Of a stretch of DNA of 64,000 bases, positions 33,087 through 45,840 are shown piece after piece (position 1 is the stretch's first letter; each line of letters opens with the position of its first letter). The stretch is from the NCBI GenBank assembly GCA_014529385.2, contig CM043944.1, positions 54,164,268-54,228,267 of the forward strand, in the 5' to 3' direction. Source of the DNA: Adiantum capillus-veneris (Eukaryota > Streptophyta > Polypodiopsida > Polypodiales > Pteridaceae). The notes under the pieces were generated by a model, which saw only the letters and a list, made by a program, of their open reading frames with translations, made no database searches and was not told where the DNA came from. Both the position numbers and the translations under genes were made by a program.

Positions 33087-35837
33087 TGTAAGGTCTCTAC
33101 TTTCAAATTCTACCAAAGTTCTATTATGCATTTGAATTTTTCAACCATCGCTTATTATTTAAAATATTCAAGTTCAAATTATGAACCGTAGGGTGAGAAA
33201 ACCTAGAATTTAAAAATTTACAATACAAAATTCTAACATGTTTAGCTATACAAATCACTAACTAACTCATTGCAAGATTTATTTACTGATTGTATAATTT
33301 TCTCTTACTACTGTAAAGTTAGTCTAAGACTGTAAAGTTTAACTTGAAAATGTAAAGTAAATTATCATTAAGGAAATAAATAAAATATTCATAAAGTCCA
33401 AAGATACACATGGACGACACATGAAGGCACATAGACTCACCTGGACTCACATAGGAGGGAACAAAGTGGGACACATAGTCGCATGAAAAGGAGAGACTAG
33501 TCTTGACTAATCTTAATGAGGGGGGGCTGTGTGGCCTTATCTCTTGATGATGAGGACAAATTGGTCAAGCTGATGGGTACCACAAGGGGACCAAAAACAC
33601 GGGTATGAATTTAAAAAAATAAATGAAAAAGACATTTATTTTTTTTTAAAAAATTAAAAATTCTTTTTTTTGGAAAAAAGTTGAACATTTTCTTTTCTGC
33701 TATAAATAGGGCATCCATAGTCACACTTTAGACATAGACATTGCCTCTATAGCGCTCACGAAGTGCTGTCCCTTATCTTAGAGAGAAGGCATCCACAAAC
33801 CACTAAGAGAGCAAGAACTCTAGTGGATTAATAAGGTACATATTAATTAAGCATTCAATTAGCTTCAAGAATGATGTGTGTGTGTGTTATCTCTTACTCT
33901 AATCTCTCTAATAGATTAGTAAGATTCAAATAGTTTTAGAAAGGATGTGTGTGTGTGTGTTCTCGTTTACTCTAATCTTTCTAATGGATTACTAAGATTC
34001 AATTAGCTTTATAAAAGATGTGTGAGTATGTTCTCTCTTACTCTAATCTCTCTAAGTATACCTACTCTCTCTAGTTAGTACATCTTCACTATTAACTTCT
34101 CTAAGTATACCTACTCTCTCTAGTTAGTACATCTTCACTATTAACTTATGCATAGCTAATTAAAAGTTAATACATAAGAGTAGTCATCACACTCTTATTA
34201 TGCATGATGAAATTCTCATTCACTAATTTATTGTCAATTAGATTAATTAGTATTTTGAATAATATTAAAAATTGATTTAGTTGAAGTACAGAATTTGAAG
34301 TTAGAATTGGATTAGAAATGTCATGCATAAAAGTAATGCAATTCTAAACTTTCAATTTTGTAGTTTATACACTTAATTTTTGATTAATTAAGATTAGGAA
34401 ATATTTTGATAAATAGAAATTAGATGTAGTCCAACAACACTAAGTGTGAATCCGAGTTGGCGAGGGGAGTAACTTAAAGACTCTCTTTGGAAAATTTTAG
34501 TAAAGTAATATTCAAGAAAAATATCAAGGTTACTTATATGTAAAAATGACCTTAGATTTCAAGGTGATTACTAGGAAAATTGACCAGCTTAAAGTTCTAA
34601 GTGTATAACCTAAGTGTAGTACAAAGCAAATGGCTCCAAAGCGTGCTCGAACCCAAGGCGCTAATGATCATGAAGTTGGTACAAGTCACGGTGGAATTCC
34701 TACAGAACATGCTATGTCACCACCAATCGGATCAATCGGAGCTATGGTACAGGTTAGTATTGCAATTTCAAGTTATACATCATTGCATATGGGAGACCAT
34801 AGAAATATATTATTTACCTTATGAAAAGAAAACATGGACCGCAACCAAGGGGCTTAACCCCAAGAAACTCGACATATGTTTGACAAGTAGGAAAGAATGC
34901 CTAGCTAAACTGGTTGCTATAGGAAAGAATGTTTGTCCAAAACCTTTTGTATGGTTTCTATCAAGTTTCTTTACTTATTAGCGCTGGTATTATGTGGCAG
35001 TTGCCGAGGCGTGAGATGACGCCCAGGATGGCACCGCTGATGCTGTGGTGTGAGTACACCCAGATTAGCCCAGCCGAATACTGCAGTTTTGTTTTGCCGT
35101 GACGTGAGGATGACACCCAGATTTGCCCCGTTGTTGCTGTGACGGGAGTACGTCGAGATTAGCACAATGAGTACTTGTCGAGCGAAATGGGACGCTCAGA
35201 ATGACAAGGGTTTTTATAAATAATGTATATACCAAACGGACATAATAGCGCCAATAGAGATTCTTAAGTGAATCTAATCCAAGGGTTGTTGGTTTAAAAT
35301 TGACGACTTCTTGTTTGACTATTGTTTGTAATACTGTTTGAAGGGCTTTTTTAATGAACGAGTGTCATAAATAAAGTAAAGGAACATGTATGTTTAAACA
35401 GTGTGGTAGTAATTAGATAACAAAAGAAGGATGAGTGCGGTGTGGAAAGTGGAAGAATAATACCCTCATGGTATCATTCTATGGATGGGTGGACCCGATG
35501 AGTCGGGTAACTTTCCAACGCTAGAAACTGTTTTTTTATAGTCATAAATCTTCAAAGAGACAAACCTTGGCGACTGTGCTTCTGAAACATGGGAAAAAAA
35601 TCGCACAGGTTGGTCACTCTAAGATTTATACCTTTAGGTAGAATTGATTATAGATAGTTTTTAGATAGGGTTATGGTGGTCATGCTCCGCCATAGAGAAA
35701 TAGGACCTATCCTTCACTAACGGTTCATGCCCGTGGCTACGGAGTAGCTAAGGCAATGTATGTTGGTTTTTCTTTCTCAGGATTGGAGACCTATCAAAGG
35801 TACTTTGCTCCTCTCAAAAAGGGAAAGGGACCTCACA
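33087..35837 (+). repeat. 3' LTR of gypsy C
   Basis: 2,751 bp, TGTAAGG ... CTCACA. The TATA box is at 33701-33708. It lacks the MITE-like insertion of the 5' LTR. Confidence 0.92.
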
Positions 35838-36498
35838 GTCTATTGATCCCTTATCTTTGATCTTGAAGATATAGATGATCTTCATAGCTGTTAGTTGTCA
35901 TGATTTGGCCTGCAAAGTCCATAGAAGATCTTTTACATTTCTATTCTCCCAGCAATAGATTCCGATCCTAGGATTATCATTACGAAGATGTTTCAAAGGC
36001 TTCAAATCAACTTGATCATATCCTTCAAATTCTAAAGTTGGTGGTCCTTCTTTTGCGGCCATATTTGGAATTATGGTATTGACTTCTAACCCCCATTTGT
36101 CTGTCAAGTCACGATCTTCGAGTTGTAAATACTGAGTTCCGTTTCGATCCATGTACATTTTTCCTTGTTTATTTGCCATAATCTCTTCTTCGAAACTCAA
36201 TACCGTGGTCATCAATGCAAATGGCATACTCTTCGTTAGGATCCAGGTAAACTTGAGCTCCATGACGATTAGTCTTATAAAAAGAGAGTATATGCTTATA
36301 GCACATTGTCGATCCGGTTTTTGAGTGAGTCAAATAGGAAGACATTTCAGATGTTGAATCTAAAAAATTGTTTGAGACTTCTTCAAGAATAGTGTGCAAG
36401 GAATTGCCTTGATTCACGCTTTCTTCAGTGGATACTCTACTGGAGGTTTCTCCAAGTATGCCCTGATTTCCTAGTACACGACCAGATCTAAGGTTCAT
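35838..36498 (-). pseudogene. Gypsy B gag, N-terminal part
   Basis: The frame starts MNLRSGRVLGN, a familiar opening of plant gypsy gag polyproteins. It continues to QVYLDPNEEYAICIDDHG, then shifts frame to MYMDRNGTQYLQLEDRDL and YDQVDLKPLKHLRNDNPRIGIYC. It meets the inserted element C at 35837. The rest of gag lies at 21881-23290, in the order expected if C is removed. Confidence 0.7.
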
Positions 36499-38444
36499 AA
36501 AGACTTGTGAAGCCCTAGATAGAGTACTTACCTTTGGATTGACTTGTTTTCAATTTCTTCCACTTGACTGGATTGCACTTTCCTGTCAAGCTACCGATTC
36601 CTCATCTGCAACCTGATTCCTACAAAAATTTAATCAAGTTAGCTATTCTTCTCTAAAGACGATATAGTTTTTGCTAGCTATTATCATTGGTCTATGTGTA
36701 TTACTGCAAATCGAACTGATTGAGTCAACAATTGAAATTTCCAAACTCGACTTTGGCAAAAATCAAAGGACTAATCTGTAACTAAAAAACAGAGTGAACA
36801 TGTACCAATTTGGATCCGATTGAACCCAAACTTTCCCGGTGGCCTTGTATTATGTTGGTTTAACACTGTTCAAGTTCAAAAGTCAAAATTGATGTCTCTG
36901 TGTTGTAGTACTAAATAATCACAAATATTTACTTTTGTCAATTTTTTGCACTTTTTGACTTGATTTGCCAAGTGTATAGCTTGTTAAGATCCTTGGACAA
37001 GTTTCAACAAGTTTGGACAAAATTTGTTTATCAACTGTTTCGTGTTCACAGACTCAATTTTCAAGAATCTGGCTTAAGTCTCACTTTTGTGATTCAAATT
37101 TCCCCAAAATAGATTTGTGTGGTCTACTTGATATGCTTGGCCTCGTGGTATGCCCAAATATGCAAGATTGTCAATTTTTGAAGCAGAAGTAAATAATCGC
37201 AATTATTTACTATGGCTAATTTTTGCAAGTTTTTTTTGTCCCAATCTTGACACAGATCTGTTAAGCACTTGAACTTAAGGTCTCTAGCCAAGTTTCATCA
37301 AGTTTGGACTATTTTTGGTCAAATGGTCATCATTTTGTGTCTAGACTGACTTTGCAATTTTGGTCACAATTTTCAATCCAATGATCCAAATCTTACCAAA
37401 TTTGGTTTGTGGGCTTATTACAACATGGTAAAACTAGTGGTATGCTAAGTTGGTCAAAAAAGTTGAAAATTGGGGTAGATGTAAATAATCATGATTATTT
37501 CCTACTGGTAACTTTTTGCATCTTTTTTGTCATGTGAGCATGTACACATGTTTATCACATCAATATAAGCCTATGAATCAAGTTTCATTGAGTTTGGACA
37601 TTTTTTTTCCAAAATTTACACTCAAGTTTCAGAAAGTCAATACAAACTTTAGTTTTTACCCAGTTTTTTCCAGTTTGGGGATCCAAATCTTTTGTGCCTT
37701 TACAAAAGTTGTTTGTACACATGCAATGAGTCACTGGTATCAACCTTGGTTAGATTTGAGCTGAAAGTAAATAATCATGATTATTTACTTTATGCCCAAA
37801 ATGAACAAGTTTTTGCGCTTTTTTCATGGAAAGTCTTTTCATGAGTTGTTTTAAGCCTATAAATCAAGTCAAAACTTAGTTTGGCCTAAAATGTCAAGAA
37901 AAAGTAAATAATCTGAGTTTTTGCAAAATCTTGAAATTTTTACCTCGAAGTATCCTTGCACTTACCCACTGGTTCATAGAACTTTTAAGTATACTGTCTA
38001 GTCGGATTAAGTGGTTTGGAGTCTTTTTGTGCTATTTCTAGCCGTAGACCTGAAATTTTGCACTTCAAATAACAATCCACAATGATTCTTTTGGAGAGAT
38101 CAATGTCCTGAAATCCACCTCGGATCCTTCTTACCCTGCTCCTAGGTTCTCATGCAATGGGGTTGTGGAAAGTGTCCACAAACACTCGTTTTCTTGTTTT
38201 TATGGTTTTTTGAGCATTGATCTTAAGATTTGTCTCGTCTATCAACCATTTTCAAACTCCTATCTCAATCCTAAAGGCACTCAACAAGTACGATTATTTC
38301 CAAGCTACCTCTACACAAAAAAAGACGACAATCTTAAGCTATGCGGTTTCTAAAAAGAAAGTTTTTACTCTAGGAGATCTTAGAGAAAGTTAAAGGATAA
38401 CTTCACAAGATGCTCGTGTTTTTCTCTATTTTAGGTCTCTTCGA
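36499..38444 (-). repeat. Leader of gypsy B with ~285-bp tandem repeats
   Basis: The leader between PBS and gag is about 1.9 kb. From about 36900 to 37960 it holds roughly four diverged copies of a ~285-bp unit. Each copy has the palindrome-like GTAAATAATCATGATTATTT core (about 36911, 37188, 37481, 37766 and a partial copy at 37902). Each also has a block like CAAGTTTCATCAAGTTTGGAC. Tandem repeats in untranslated regions are known for Tat/Athila-type elements. Confidence 0.7.
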
Positions 38445-38462
38445 TCCCCCATGGCAGCGCCA
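38445..38462 (-). promoter_or_regulatory. Primer-binding site of gypsy B
   Basis: The minus strand reads TGGCGCTGCCATGGGGGA two bases after an LTR end (CCCACA). It resembles the TGGCGCCGTTGCCGGGG site of Athila/Tat-type elements. Confidence 0.7.
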
Positions 38463-38464
38463 AA

Positions 38465-38690
38465 TGTGGGACGTGTACCTCACTATCCTATCTTATTACA
38501 GTTTTAGCGAGAATCATGATTAAATTGTCAATCCATGGGACGAAGCTGACTCGACTAGTGCATAGAGGCTATAAGAGGCTGTCAATCTCTTGAAAAAAAA
38601 CTAACAACTTGCATCTAACTTAAGCTACACTCAAGTGATTGAAATCACCAAAACCCAATCAACCTGGTTTGTCAAACCTTCCCTGGCAAG
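38465..38690 (-). repeat. Truncated 5' LTR of gypsy B
   Basis: The LTR begins (plus strand) TGTGGGACGTGTACC next to the PBS. The right end is uncertain, because recognisable integrase sequence of another element starts at about 38700. No second copy is in the window. Confidence 0.45.
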
Positions 38691-39384
38691 CACATTATAC
38701 CTCATTTCCATAATCCTGTAATAATTGTGATCAAATTGACTACCCATTTGAAATGCATACACATTGGATATGTCGGATGTAACCCATCACAATGCTTTAC
38801 ATTTGAGTACATTTGACAGACATTACAAGTTTCAACAAAGTGTACCACATCTTTATACGTTCTCTTCCACCAATATCAATCTTTGATTTTAGCAAAAGTG
38901 GCCCAAACTCCCTTGTGACCTGCCCATAATGACTTGTGGAATTCTTTAAGTACTAGGAGTTGTGTTACCCTATCACAAACCACTCGTTGAGGGGTTCCTC
39001 TTCGCTTCTTTGGATGTTTCCATAAAAGCCCATCCTATAAGAAATATCATAAGCCTTCTTACGGATTCTCTTAAACTCTTGTTTGGTCCAGTCCTCCAGT
39101 GTACTCAAATATTTTCCAATCAGCAACCATTCACCTTCATATCTATCTTCTACAAAAGACTGTAATGCAAAAACCATGCTTTTACATTCTACGTGCAATT
39201 TTGAAGAGGTAAAGAACCCCAAGCCCACATCTTCATTTTTTGAAAACATAGTCTCTTCATCCTCAAATCTGGCCCTAGACAACATATCAGCTACCATATT
39301 ATCCTTACTTCCAATGTGATGAAACTCAGGATTTAATGAATATATGCAATGCAACGTAGCATAGGTATATCTGGTGTAGAACAA
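38691..39384 (-). pseudogene. Gypsy E RNase H end and integrase N-terminus
   Basis: The frame reads SLNPEFHHIGSKDNMVADMLSR, the end of RNase H, then a linker and WFVIG. After a frame change comes an integrase zinc finger region (YKDVVHFVETCNVCQMYSNVKHCDGLHP). The catalytic core is absent. Confidence 0.7.
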
Positions 39385-41090
39385 CTTGTGATTATCCCAA
39401 GTAATGGAAAGAAATTTGTCTCCACTATTATAGAAGCACCAATAAAGTACTCCTTACCGCAAGTTAGGGCAGTTGCTACGCCCCAAAGTTCCCCTTTTAC
39501 TTGCACATATGCTCTCTGTCGAGCACACTTTGGCACCAAATCTGATAGCATACCTTTCCCCCTCCTCGTCATCTTGTCCAATAGCCCACCCAATACCTAC
39601 GGGACTTGTGTCAACCATCACAATGATTGGCTTTCCACTTTTCTAATTTACTTTCCTTAATGTAGGAGCCTTTTGTAACATCTTCTTCAATTTTTGAATA
39701 GCCTTCAAGTGTTCTTCTTTCCAAACAAATTTTTGTCCCTTCTTGAGCAATTGGTACAACACCTCTGCAACATGGGAAAAATGGGGTAACCATATCAAGT
39801 AAAAAACACATGCACCTAAAAATATGCACACTTCTATAATTGAATTGCATGTCTCTTTCATCTTTTGAATAGTATCCACTTTGACAAGTTTGGGTCTTCT
39901 ACCAGATGGTCCACATAAGTGTCCCACAATCAAGACTTCTTTTACCCCAAACATAGACTTTTGGCCTGAGAGTGTAAGGTTGACCTCTTCAAGCCTTGAT
40001 AATATACTATCACAATCAACAATATGGTTAGCCACAAACTGTCTTCACCCCCTCTTATCTTTGGCTTCATCTTTTGCGTCCTCTTCACACCCTTTTATCG
40101 ACACATCGTCAATAAAAGGCATGGTAACCTGAGGAATGAAATCCAGCAACACTTTATTCATCCCATTCATCATGTGAGCAACTGAATTGGTTGCACCCTG
40201 TGGCAAAGTACACATTCTTACTAATCCCAAAGGAGTACACATGGTTGTCAGATCCCTACTTTCCATAGCCTATTGAAACTGATCATAGCCTGAATACAAG
40301 TCTCCCATGGGATAGATGGCTCTTTTGCAAAAGCCTCTACAAATCATCAACCACTGGACTTGTTCCCACATTTCTGATAGTTACCTTGTTTATCGGCTGC
40401 ATATCTTGTATGAACCTCAATGTACCATTCTTCTTGAGAACTGTAAATCACCTGTTAGAGTAAGGAGCATAAGAGGGCTCCAAAATGCCCATCTTAATCT
40501 TCTCATTCAACAAATCAACCAACTTAGGCAGATGAGCCTTTGGAACAGGAATAGGCCGTAAATTCTAAGGCAAGTGCGGAACAGTAAACATCACCATGGG
40601 AGCTACAACACTAGGATCAACACAACCGATCTAGCCTCGTTGGAAAGAAAAAGCCTTCCCATGCTTCTTTAACATTTCTCAAAAACATTCTATCTCTTCT
40701 TGATTTAGAAAATCTACATCATCAATCTTTAGTTTCTGTAGAGTTTCTTCAGTAAATGAGTGCCCAATTTTACCTGGATCTCAGAGGATAGGTTGTTGAG
40801 ATGCTTTCTCCATAACTGTGTCACTCCCTTTTGGCAGCAAAATGGCCACTGGTCTGACCTTCTTTGCCACTGTTTTGTATTTCATATTCACGTGTACCTC
40901 TTCTGCATCTAACTCTTCTTTGAATTGAAAAATAAAATCATACATGTTAAGAGATTTTACCTTAACCATAATTATCCCAGCTGGATCGTTAGATTGTATG
41001 ACTATATCAAATTCCCCCATTGTATCCATAGATGCATATTCTTCAAAAATACCTGAAATTGCTTCATCTGGGTCCAATATTTCACATCCT
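39385..41090 (-). pseudogene. Gypsy E reverse transcriptase remnants
   Basis: Scattered RT motifs occur in several frames: PKAHLPKLVDLLNEKIKMGILEPS, TLRFIQDMQPINKVT, FIDDVSIKG (an altered catalytic box, FIDD) and SGRRPKLVKVDTI. Dense stops make it clearly non-functional. Confidence 0.7.
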
Positions 41091-41836
41091 TGAAGTATGC
41101 CTTGGACATTGCAAACATGTTTCCTCTCCCATTTTCACAAATCATTAAATTTTTTGTAAGATACCGAGCCCTATCCTAGAAATCTTGAAGAAAATGTCTC
41201 TCTATAGACATCTACTGTCAGCAAGAACTTCTCCTCCAAAGCACCATCATAGTCCCACTTTACAGTGGTACTTGGAAAAAATCCTAAAACCCCTGTTCTC
41301 TTTCAATTCTTTCGTCAAATTTGGCAATGGATGATCTCTTAAGGGTATCCGTGTTCCTGGCATGGTCCACACAAACAGTTAGAAATTGTACTGCTCTCTT
41401 ATCATCACAACTTCTGATCCTAGCATACACATATCCATCATCCAAAACCTTGGTTTCCATCCGCACTGCCGTAATGTAAGGCTACCCTAAGATGATTGGA
41501 TATGCAGAGTGATCATGTAAATTTTTTTTTGTTCATTGCTTATATTCCCTATGGTTATTTTAACATTAGGGCATGCACCATAGTAATCTCCTAATTGTGC
41601 ATTGGTAGCTTGGATATGCCACCCATGTTCCACATCAAATGCCACTTTCCGAATAAGCTCTTTGACATAAGGTTTACTTCTGGCCCATGATCTACCAATG
41701 CAACAATCGGCTCTTCCGAATCACCTACCTTTACCAAAATCTCAATAGTAGCCCTAGCCCAACAATTTCGTGTGAAATGATTGTGAGGTACATCTTCTCC
41801 ATACTCATCCTCATGAAATCTGACGTTCTTTACCCA
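41091..41836 (-). pseudogene. Gypsy E protease region
   Basis: The retropepsin remnant reads IVALVDHGPEVNLMS, where DHG replaces DSG. It is followed by a frame with DDGYVYARIRSCDDKRAVQFL. Multiple stops are present. Confidence 0.65.
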
Positions 41837-42740
41837 TCACTCATTCCTGACATGATCAAGACTATCACACCACATACAGTTTTGAATCCCACTTCCTTTT
41901 TGTGGACCACCTTGTCTCGATTGAGAAGTTGAATCTTTCTCTTCAAGGTTTGCAGCTTTCAAATTAATGTTCAATTCCTGGATCCCCTTCACAAGCTCAT
42001 CCATGAGTGACTCCTCTAGCTTCAAAATCTTCTCCTTTATTGGCACAAGAACCTCTTCTTCCTTTTCTACCACATCTGCATTCACTCCAACTAGCTTATC
42101 TAGTCTTTTTTTCCATTTCACCACCATATTGACTACTTCAATCACTTCTTTCCAATCTGATTTCAGCCCCAACTCCCCTGTGGGATCCTTGAGGAGATCC
42201 ACTAAGCTTTTTTGCAATTTTGGATCTGCAACCTACACAAAAAATTCAGCCCGTTCGGTTGTAGACAATTGGGAAATTCTCTTAACAATTAAGGAGTAGA
42301 TAGCCCCTTATTATGCTGCTGCACCCACTTCAAAAAACTCTTCTTTGTAACACGCTCCTTATCTTCAATAAAATATACATCTTTAAGAGCTTGTTTAAAT
42401 GCCGCCCACGTAGCACCATGTGCAGTTATCAGTTCCTCAATCTGTGCACGTAATTCAGGCACAAAAACGAGTACAAAATTCTCCACGGCAACATGCTCCT
42501 ATGCTCCCTTGTCTTCCATAACATATTCTTAAAATTTGTAAAATTTGGAAATATCACGTCCTTAAATCACCCCAATTTACCTGTCATTGCTTGTCTAGCT
42601 TCACAAATCCGAGCTTCCATTTCCCTTTTCGAACTTTGAGTCATTATCTGCTAATGGTGCATAAGTGCAGCAAATTGCTGCTTTAGTTACTGCATACCAC
42701 TATCTTGGCCTACCGACATCGCTACTTCCGTCTACCTCCT
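41837..42740 (-). pseudogene. Gypsy E gag
   Basis: The frame carries FVPELRAQIEELITAHGATWAAFKQALKDVYF (42289-42486), then a Lys/Glu-rich coiled region and a zinc-knuckle-like CMWCDSLDHVRNE. The N-terminal part runs to about 42720 with stops. Confidence 0.65.
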
Positions 42741-43144
42741 GTCGGAGTGCGTGTCTCTCTATGGTGGACCAAGAAAGCACCGGGCTTCTGGTTGTAGATG
42801 GAGAAGTAGTCAAGGTGAAAACCAAGGGAAATCAATGTGGTTAAGCTTGATTTAGTATTAATAAGACGATATAGAGATTCTTAGAGATAATTGCAGGAGA
42901 ATATCACAGATTAGAATAGAGTTAATGGCTAAAACTCAACTTAGAAAAGATATTAACACATTGTTAAGCCTAGGAATTTTGGGATGTTTACCTTAGTGGA
43001 AGTTGGAATGTTAACGTTTGTACTTTTGGGATTCCAAGGGGTGTTCTTAGGAAAGGGCGTTGCCCATTAGTCTTATCGATGTATGTAACTGTCGATAAGT
43101 ATCTTCTTGGGAATGTGAAGGCGGAAGTTATGGTGGATTTAGTC

Positions 43145-43230
43145 TGTTGTCAGTTTTTGCGTTCTGTTCCAGTTCAAGTTTCATTCTGATTTCTGTGTTT
43201 TGTCTATTCTGAATGTCTGTGCCTTAAACA
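43145..43230 (+). repeat. Terminal repeat of gypsy F, left copy
   Basis: TGTTGTCAGTTTTTG ... CCTTAAACA matches 50880-50996. The right copy has an internal duplication of a TTCCAGTTCCATTCTG unit. The left copy may be only the end of a longer LTR starting near 42741 (TGTCGGAGTGCG). Confidence 0.6.
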
Positions 43231-43467
43231 CTTGGCGATCATGGTGTAAGTGCGATGTAACATGGATGGATTCAGGTTTCTCTTGTAGGAGCCAGTGCTG
43301 TGGCAATGGAGGGAGGATGTTTAGAATAGTGTGAGTTGGCATGGGTAGTTGGTTGCACTCTGGAGGAAGCGGAGGAGGATATATTCCCGTATTGGACAAG
43401 GTCAGTTGCTAGGCGGTTTTGGCAGTTGTATGGGCGAGATGGTCAGTGTTCGGAACTTTAGGGAATT

Positions 43468-45064
43468 TTGGATTATACTGAGATGCACCGAGTTTCTATA
43501 GGGGAAGATTCAGATGATACTGTGGAGGATTTGGATGGCGCAGAGGATTATCTAAGTGATAGATGGGAAGAGGAAGTACCGAATGAAGAACAAGATATAT
43601 TTCCGTGGCTGTTTGCGGTTGCAGTTATTCAGCATGCATTAGTGGCAAGAAGGAGATTGATTTTTGATCCGTTGGGAAGTACCAGTGCAGGAAATCCTGT
43701 ACAAACAAGTGGACCTACAAATATGGCGGTGGATAGGCAGGATATGCGTGTCAAATTCCGGACCTTTTCGGGAAATCGAAAGAAGACCCCGATTGCCACA
43801 TATCTCAATACGAGACAAGATGGCGGCCAGAGGATATGACGGAGTGTACGATGCCCATGCTAAGATGCGCTAGTTTGAGGCTACTTTGGATGGGAAGGCT
43901 ATGCAATGGTTTAGTAATTTTCTAGCAGGTCATTTTGTTGATTATGATGGTTTGAAAGCAGCATTTTTAAACAGGTTCAGAAAGGAAAAGACTCCACATG
44001 ATGTGTTGACCAAGCTTAGGGAAGTGAAACAAAGGAAAATGTTTGTTGAGGATTATGCACAAAAGTTTAACCAGTATGTGAGAAGGTTGGCTGCTCAAGA
44101 AAGGCCAACTAATGAAATGCTTGCTGGATATTTTTTGAATGGATTAAGGAAGAAATTGAAGAATGTTGTTGCTGGAGTTGATGTTGTAGGTGGATTACAA
44201 GCATTAGTGGAAACAACTCAAAGAGCAGAGAAAAGGTTTGGGATCTCTCATGGGAAAGCAGCCAAGAGGTCATCTAAAGAAAAGAAGAAAAGTAGGTCGA
44301 AGAAAAAGAAGAGGTCAGATAATTCGGATTTGGACAGCGATTTGCATTCAAAAATTGATACTGATTCAAATACAAAAATGGATTCTGATAGTTAAGAGGA
44401 TTCCAGTGAGGATTCGGATTCAGAAGTAGATGAGGATAAGAAGAAGAAAAGCAAGAAGAAGTCGAAGAAAAAGTCTAAAGAGAAAGAGGATAGAGTGGAA
44501 AAATTGGTAGCAAAGAAATTGAAGAAGTTGGGAGTGCAGAAAGTTGTGGAATCAAAAACCCCTCATTGTGAAATTTGTGTTAAGGATGGGCATTGGACAA
44601 AGGAATGTTGATTTAATTCGAATTTCAGGGGTGTTGTACCAGAAAGGATTCAACAGAAGATACATCAACAAGGACCTCAAACTCATGGGGTGTTTCCAAA
44701 GACAGGAGGAAGGAAGAGGATGTTTAATAATCAAGGGTGGCAAAGGCAACAACTGTATTCAGGGTGGAGACCACTGTTTAATCAAGGGGGACCACCATTT
44801 ACAGGAAATTTTAATTCGGGAGGAGGACCGAGATTTGGAGGATGGCAGAATTCAAGACCCCCGTGGGGGGGAAATTGGGATCAACAGCAGCGGTGACAGA
44901 ATTGGCAGCCACAACCACAAGGATGGAATCAGCCGGTTTGGAATTATCAAGGGGAAGCAGCAACAGCCAAGAGGGCAAGTGCCACAATTGCCAACACCAC
45001 CAACACAGTCAGCTGAAGCAAACAAAGAGCATGTAAGCAGTTTGATAGTAGTAGCATCGTTTTA
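43468..45064 (+). pseudogene. Gypsy F gag
   Basis: The acidic N-terminus is in one frame (43468-43839). After a frameshift near 43800 the capsid follows: FEATLDGKAMQWFSNFL, LKAAFLNRFRKEK, FVEDYAQKFNQYVRRL and MLAGYFLNGLR. A long Lys/Ser/Asp-rich tract precedes a CCHC knuckle, CEICVKDGHWTKEC. A Gly/Gln/Trp-rich tail (FNQGGPPFTGNFNSGG) follows. In-frame stops occur at about 43871, 44393 and 44609. Confidence 0.82.
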
Positions 45065-45149
45065 GGATCAAGGGGCGAATGAAGTTGCTATAAATTGTCA
45101 GCCAGAATGTGATTGTTTTAAATGTTTTCAGGAGGAGTTAGATGTATTA

Positions 45150-45840
45150 GTGACAACAAGGCCCAAAGCAAGGTTGAAACCTCCACTGGATGGGGAGGAG
45201 CAGAAGGAGATTCGGGATGAAGTAGCTGAAGATTTGATGGAAAAGGATCAACAACAGAGCAAGCTTAAATCAAAGGAGAAAGGAGTAAAAAAGGAGGATA
45301 AGGAAAGAGGAAGGACGGATGCCTTGTTTGAAGAGTTAACTAATTCCTCTATACATTTTACCTTGGATCAGTTATTGTCATTAGTTCCAATTTTTCAGAG
45401 ATAGACTATATACAATGATGCGAAGGACAAAGACTATTCCGAGTATGAAGGAGGTGCAACAGACAGTTCAGAGTTGTCAGATTAGCACGGAGGATGTGGA
45501 TTTTTCAGTACCAACACTGTCGTCAGAATTTAATAACCGCAAATTTTCTGATGTTCTATTGGATGGTGGATCAAGGGTCAACATACTTTCGGAATCGGAA
45601 TTTCTAAGGATGCAAGATGTCAGGTTGGAACCAGCTCCATTTCAAGTGAATATGGCTGATCAGAGCAGAGTTCAACCAGTGGGGATGTTAAGGAGGCAAG
45701 GAATTATCATTCTTGGATTGTAGTTTTTGGTAAACTTTGTAGTCATCAGGATGAAGAATTCAAAAAACACATATTCTATGTTGTTGGGGAGGCCATGGTT
45801 TCGCACGGCTAAGATAAACAAGATTGGGGAAAGAATGAAG
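45150..45840 (+). pseudogene. Gypsy F protease
   Basis: A charged linker (45150-45404) ends in a stop. The retropepsin FSDVLLDGGSRVNILSESEF (DGGS active site, typical of this lineage) lies at 45415-45723. The frame then breaks at TAG 45721-45723; the flap-like GRPWF sequence follows just downstream. Confidence 0.8.

Larger units (their letters stand above)
23291..35837 (+). mobile_element. Ty3/gypsy LTR retrotransposon C (chromodomain type)
   Basis: The element is bounded by TG...CA LTRs (23291-26635 and 33087-35837). It has a PBS at 26637 and a polypurine tract at 33076-33086. The duplication is nearly perfect (GTCTG before, GTCTA after). The order gag, protease, RT, RNase H, integrase, chromodomain identifies a chromovirus. 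The ~2.7-kb LTRs and initiator-Met PBS would suit the Tekay/Del branch. It sits inside gypsy B. The coding region has several stops and frameshifts, and two TTAA-flanked insertions. Confidence 0.92.
38691..42740 (-). mobile_element. Decayed Ty3/gypsy element E
   Basis: The minus strand shows, from right to left, gag pieces, protease, RT, RNase H end and an integrase zinc finger, with many stops and frameshifts. No LTRs were found: the left side abuts B's LTR and the right side abuts gypsy F. It is older than its neighbours, judging by decay. Confidence 0.75.
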
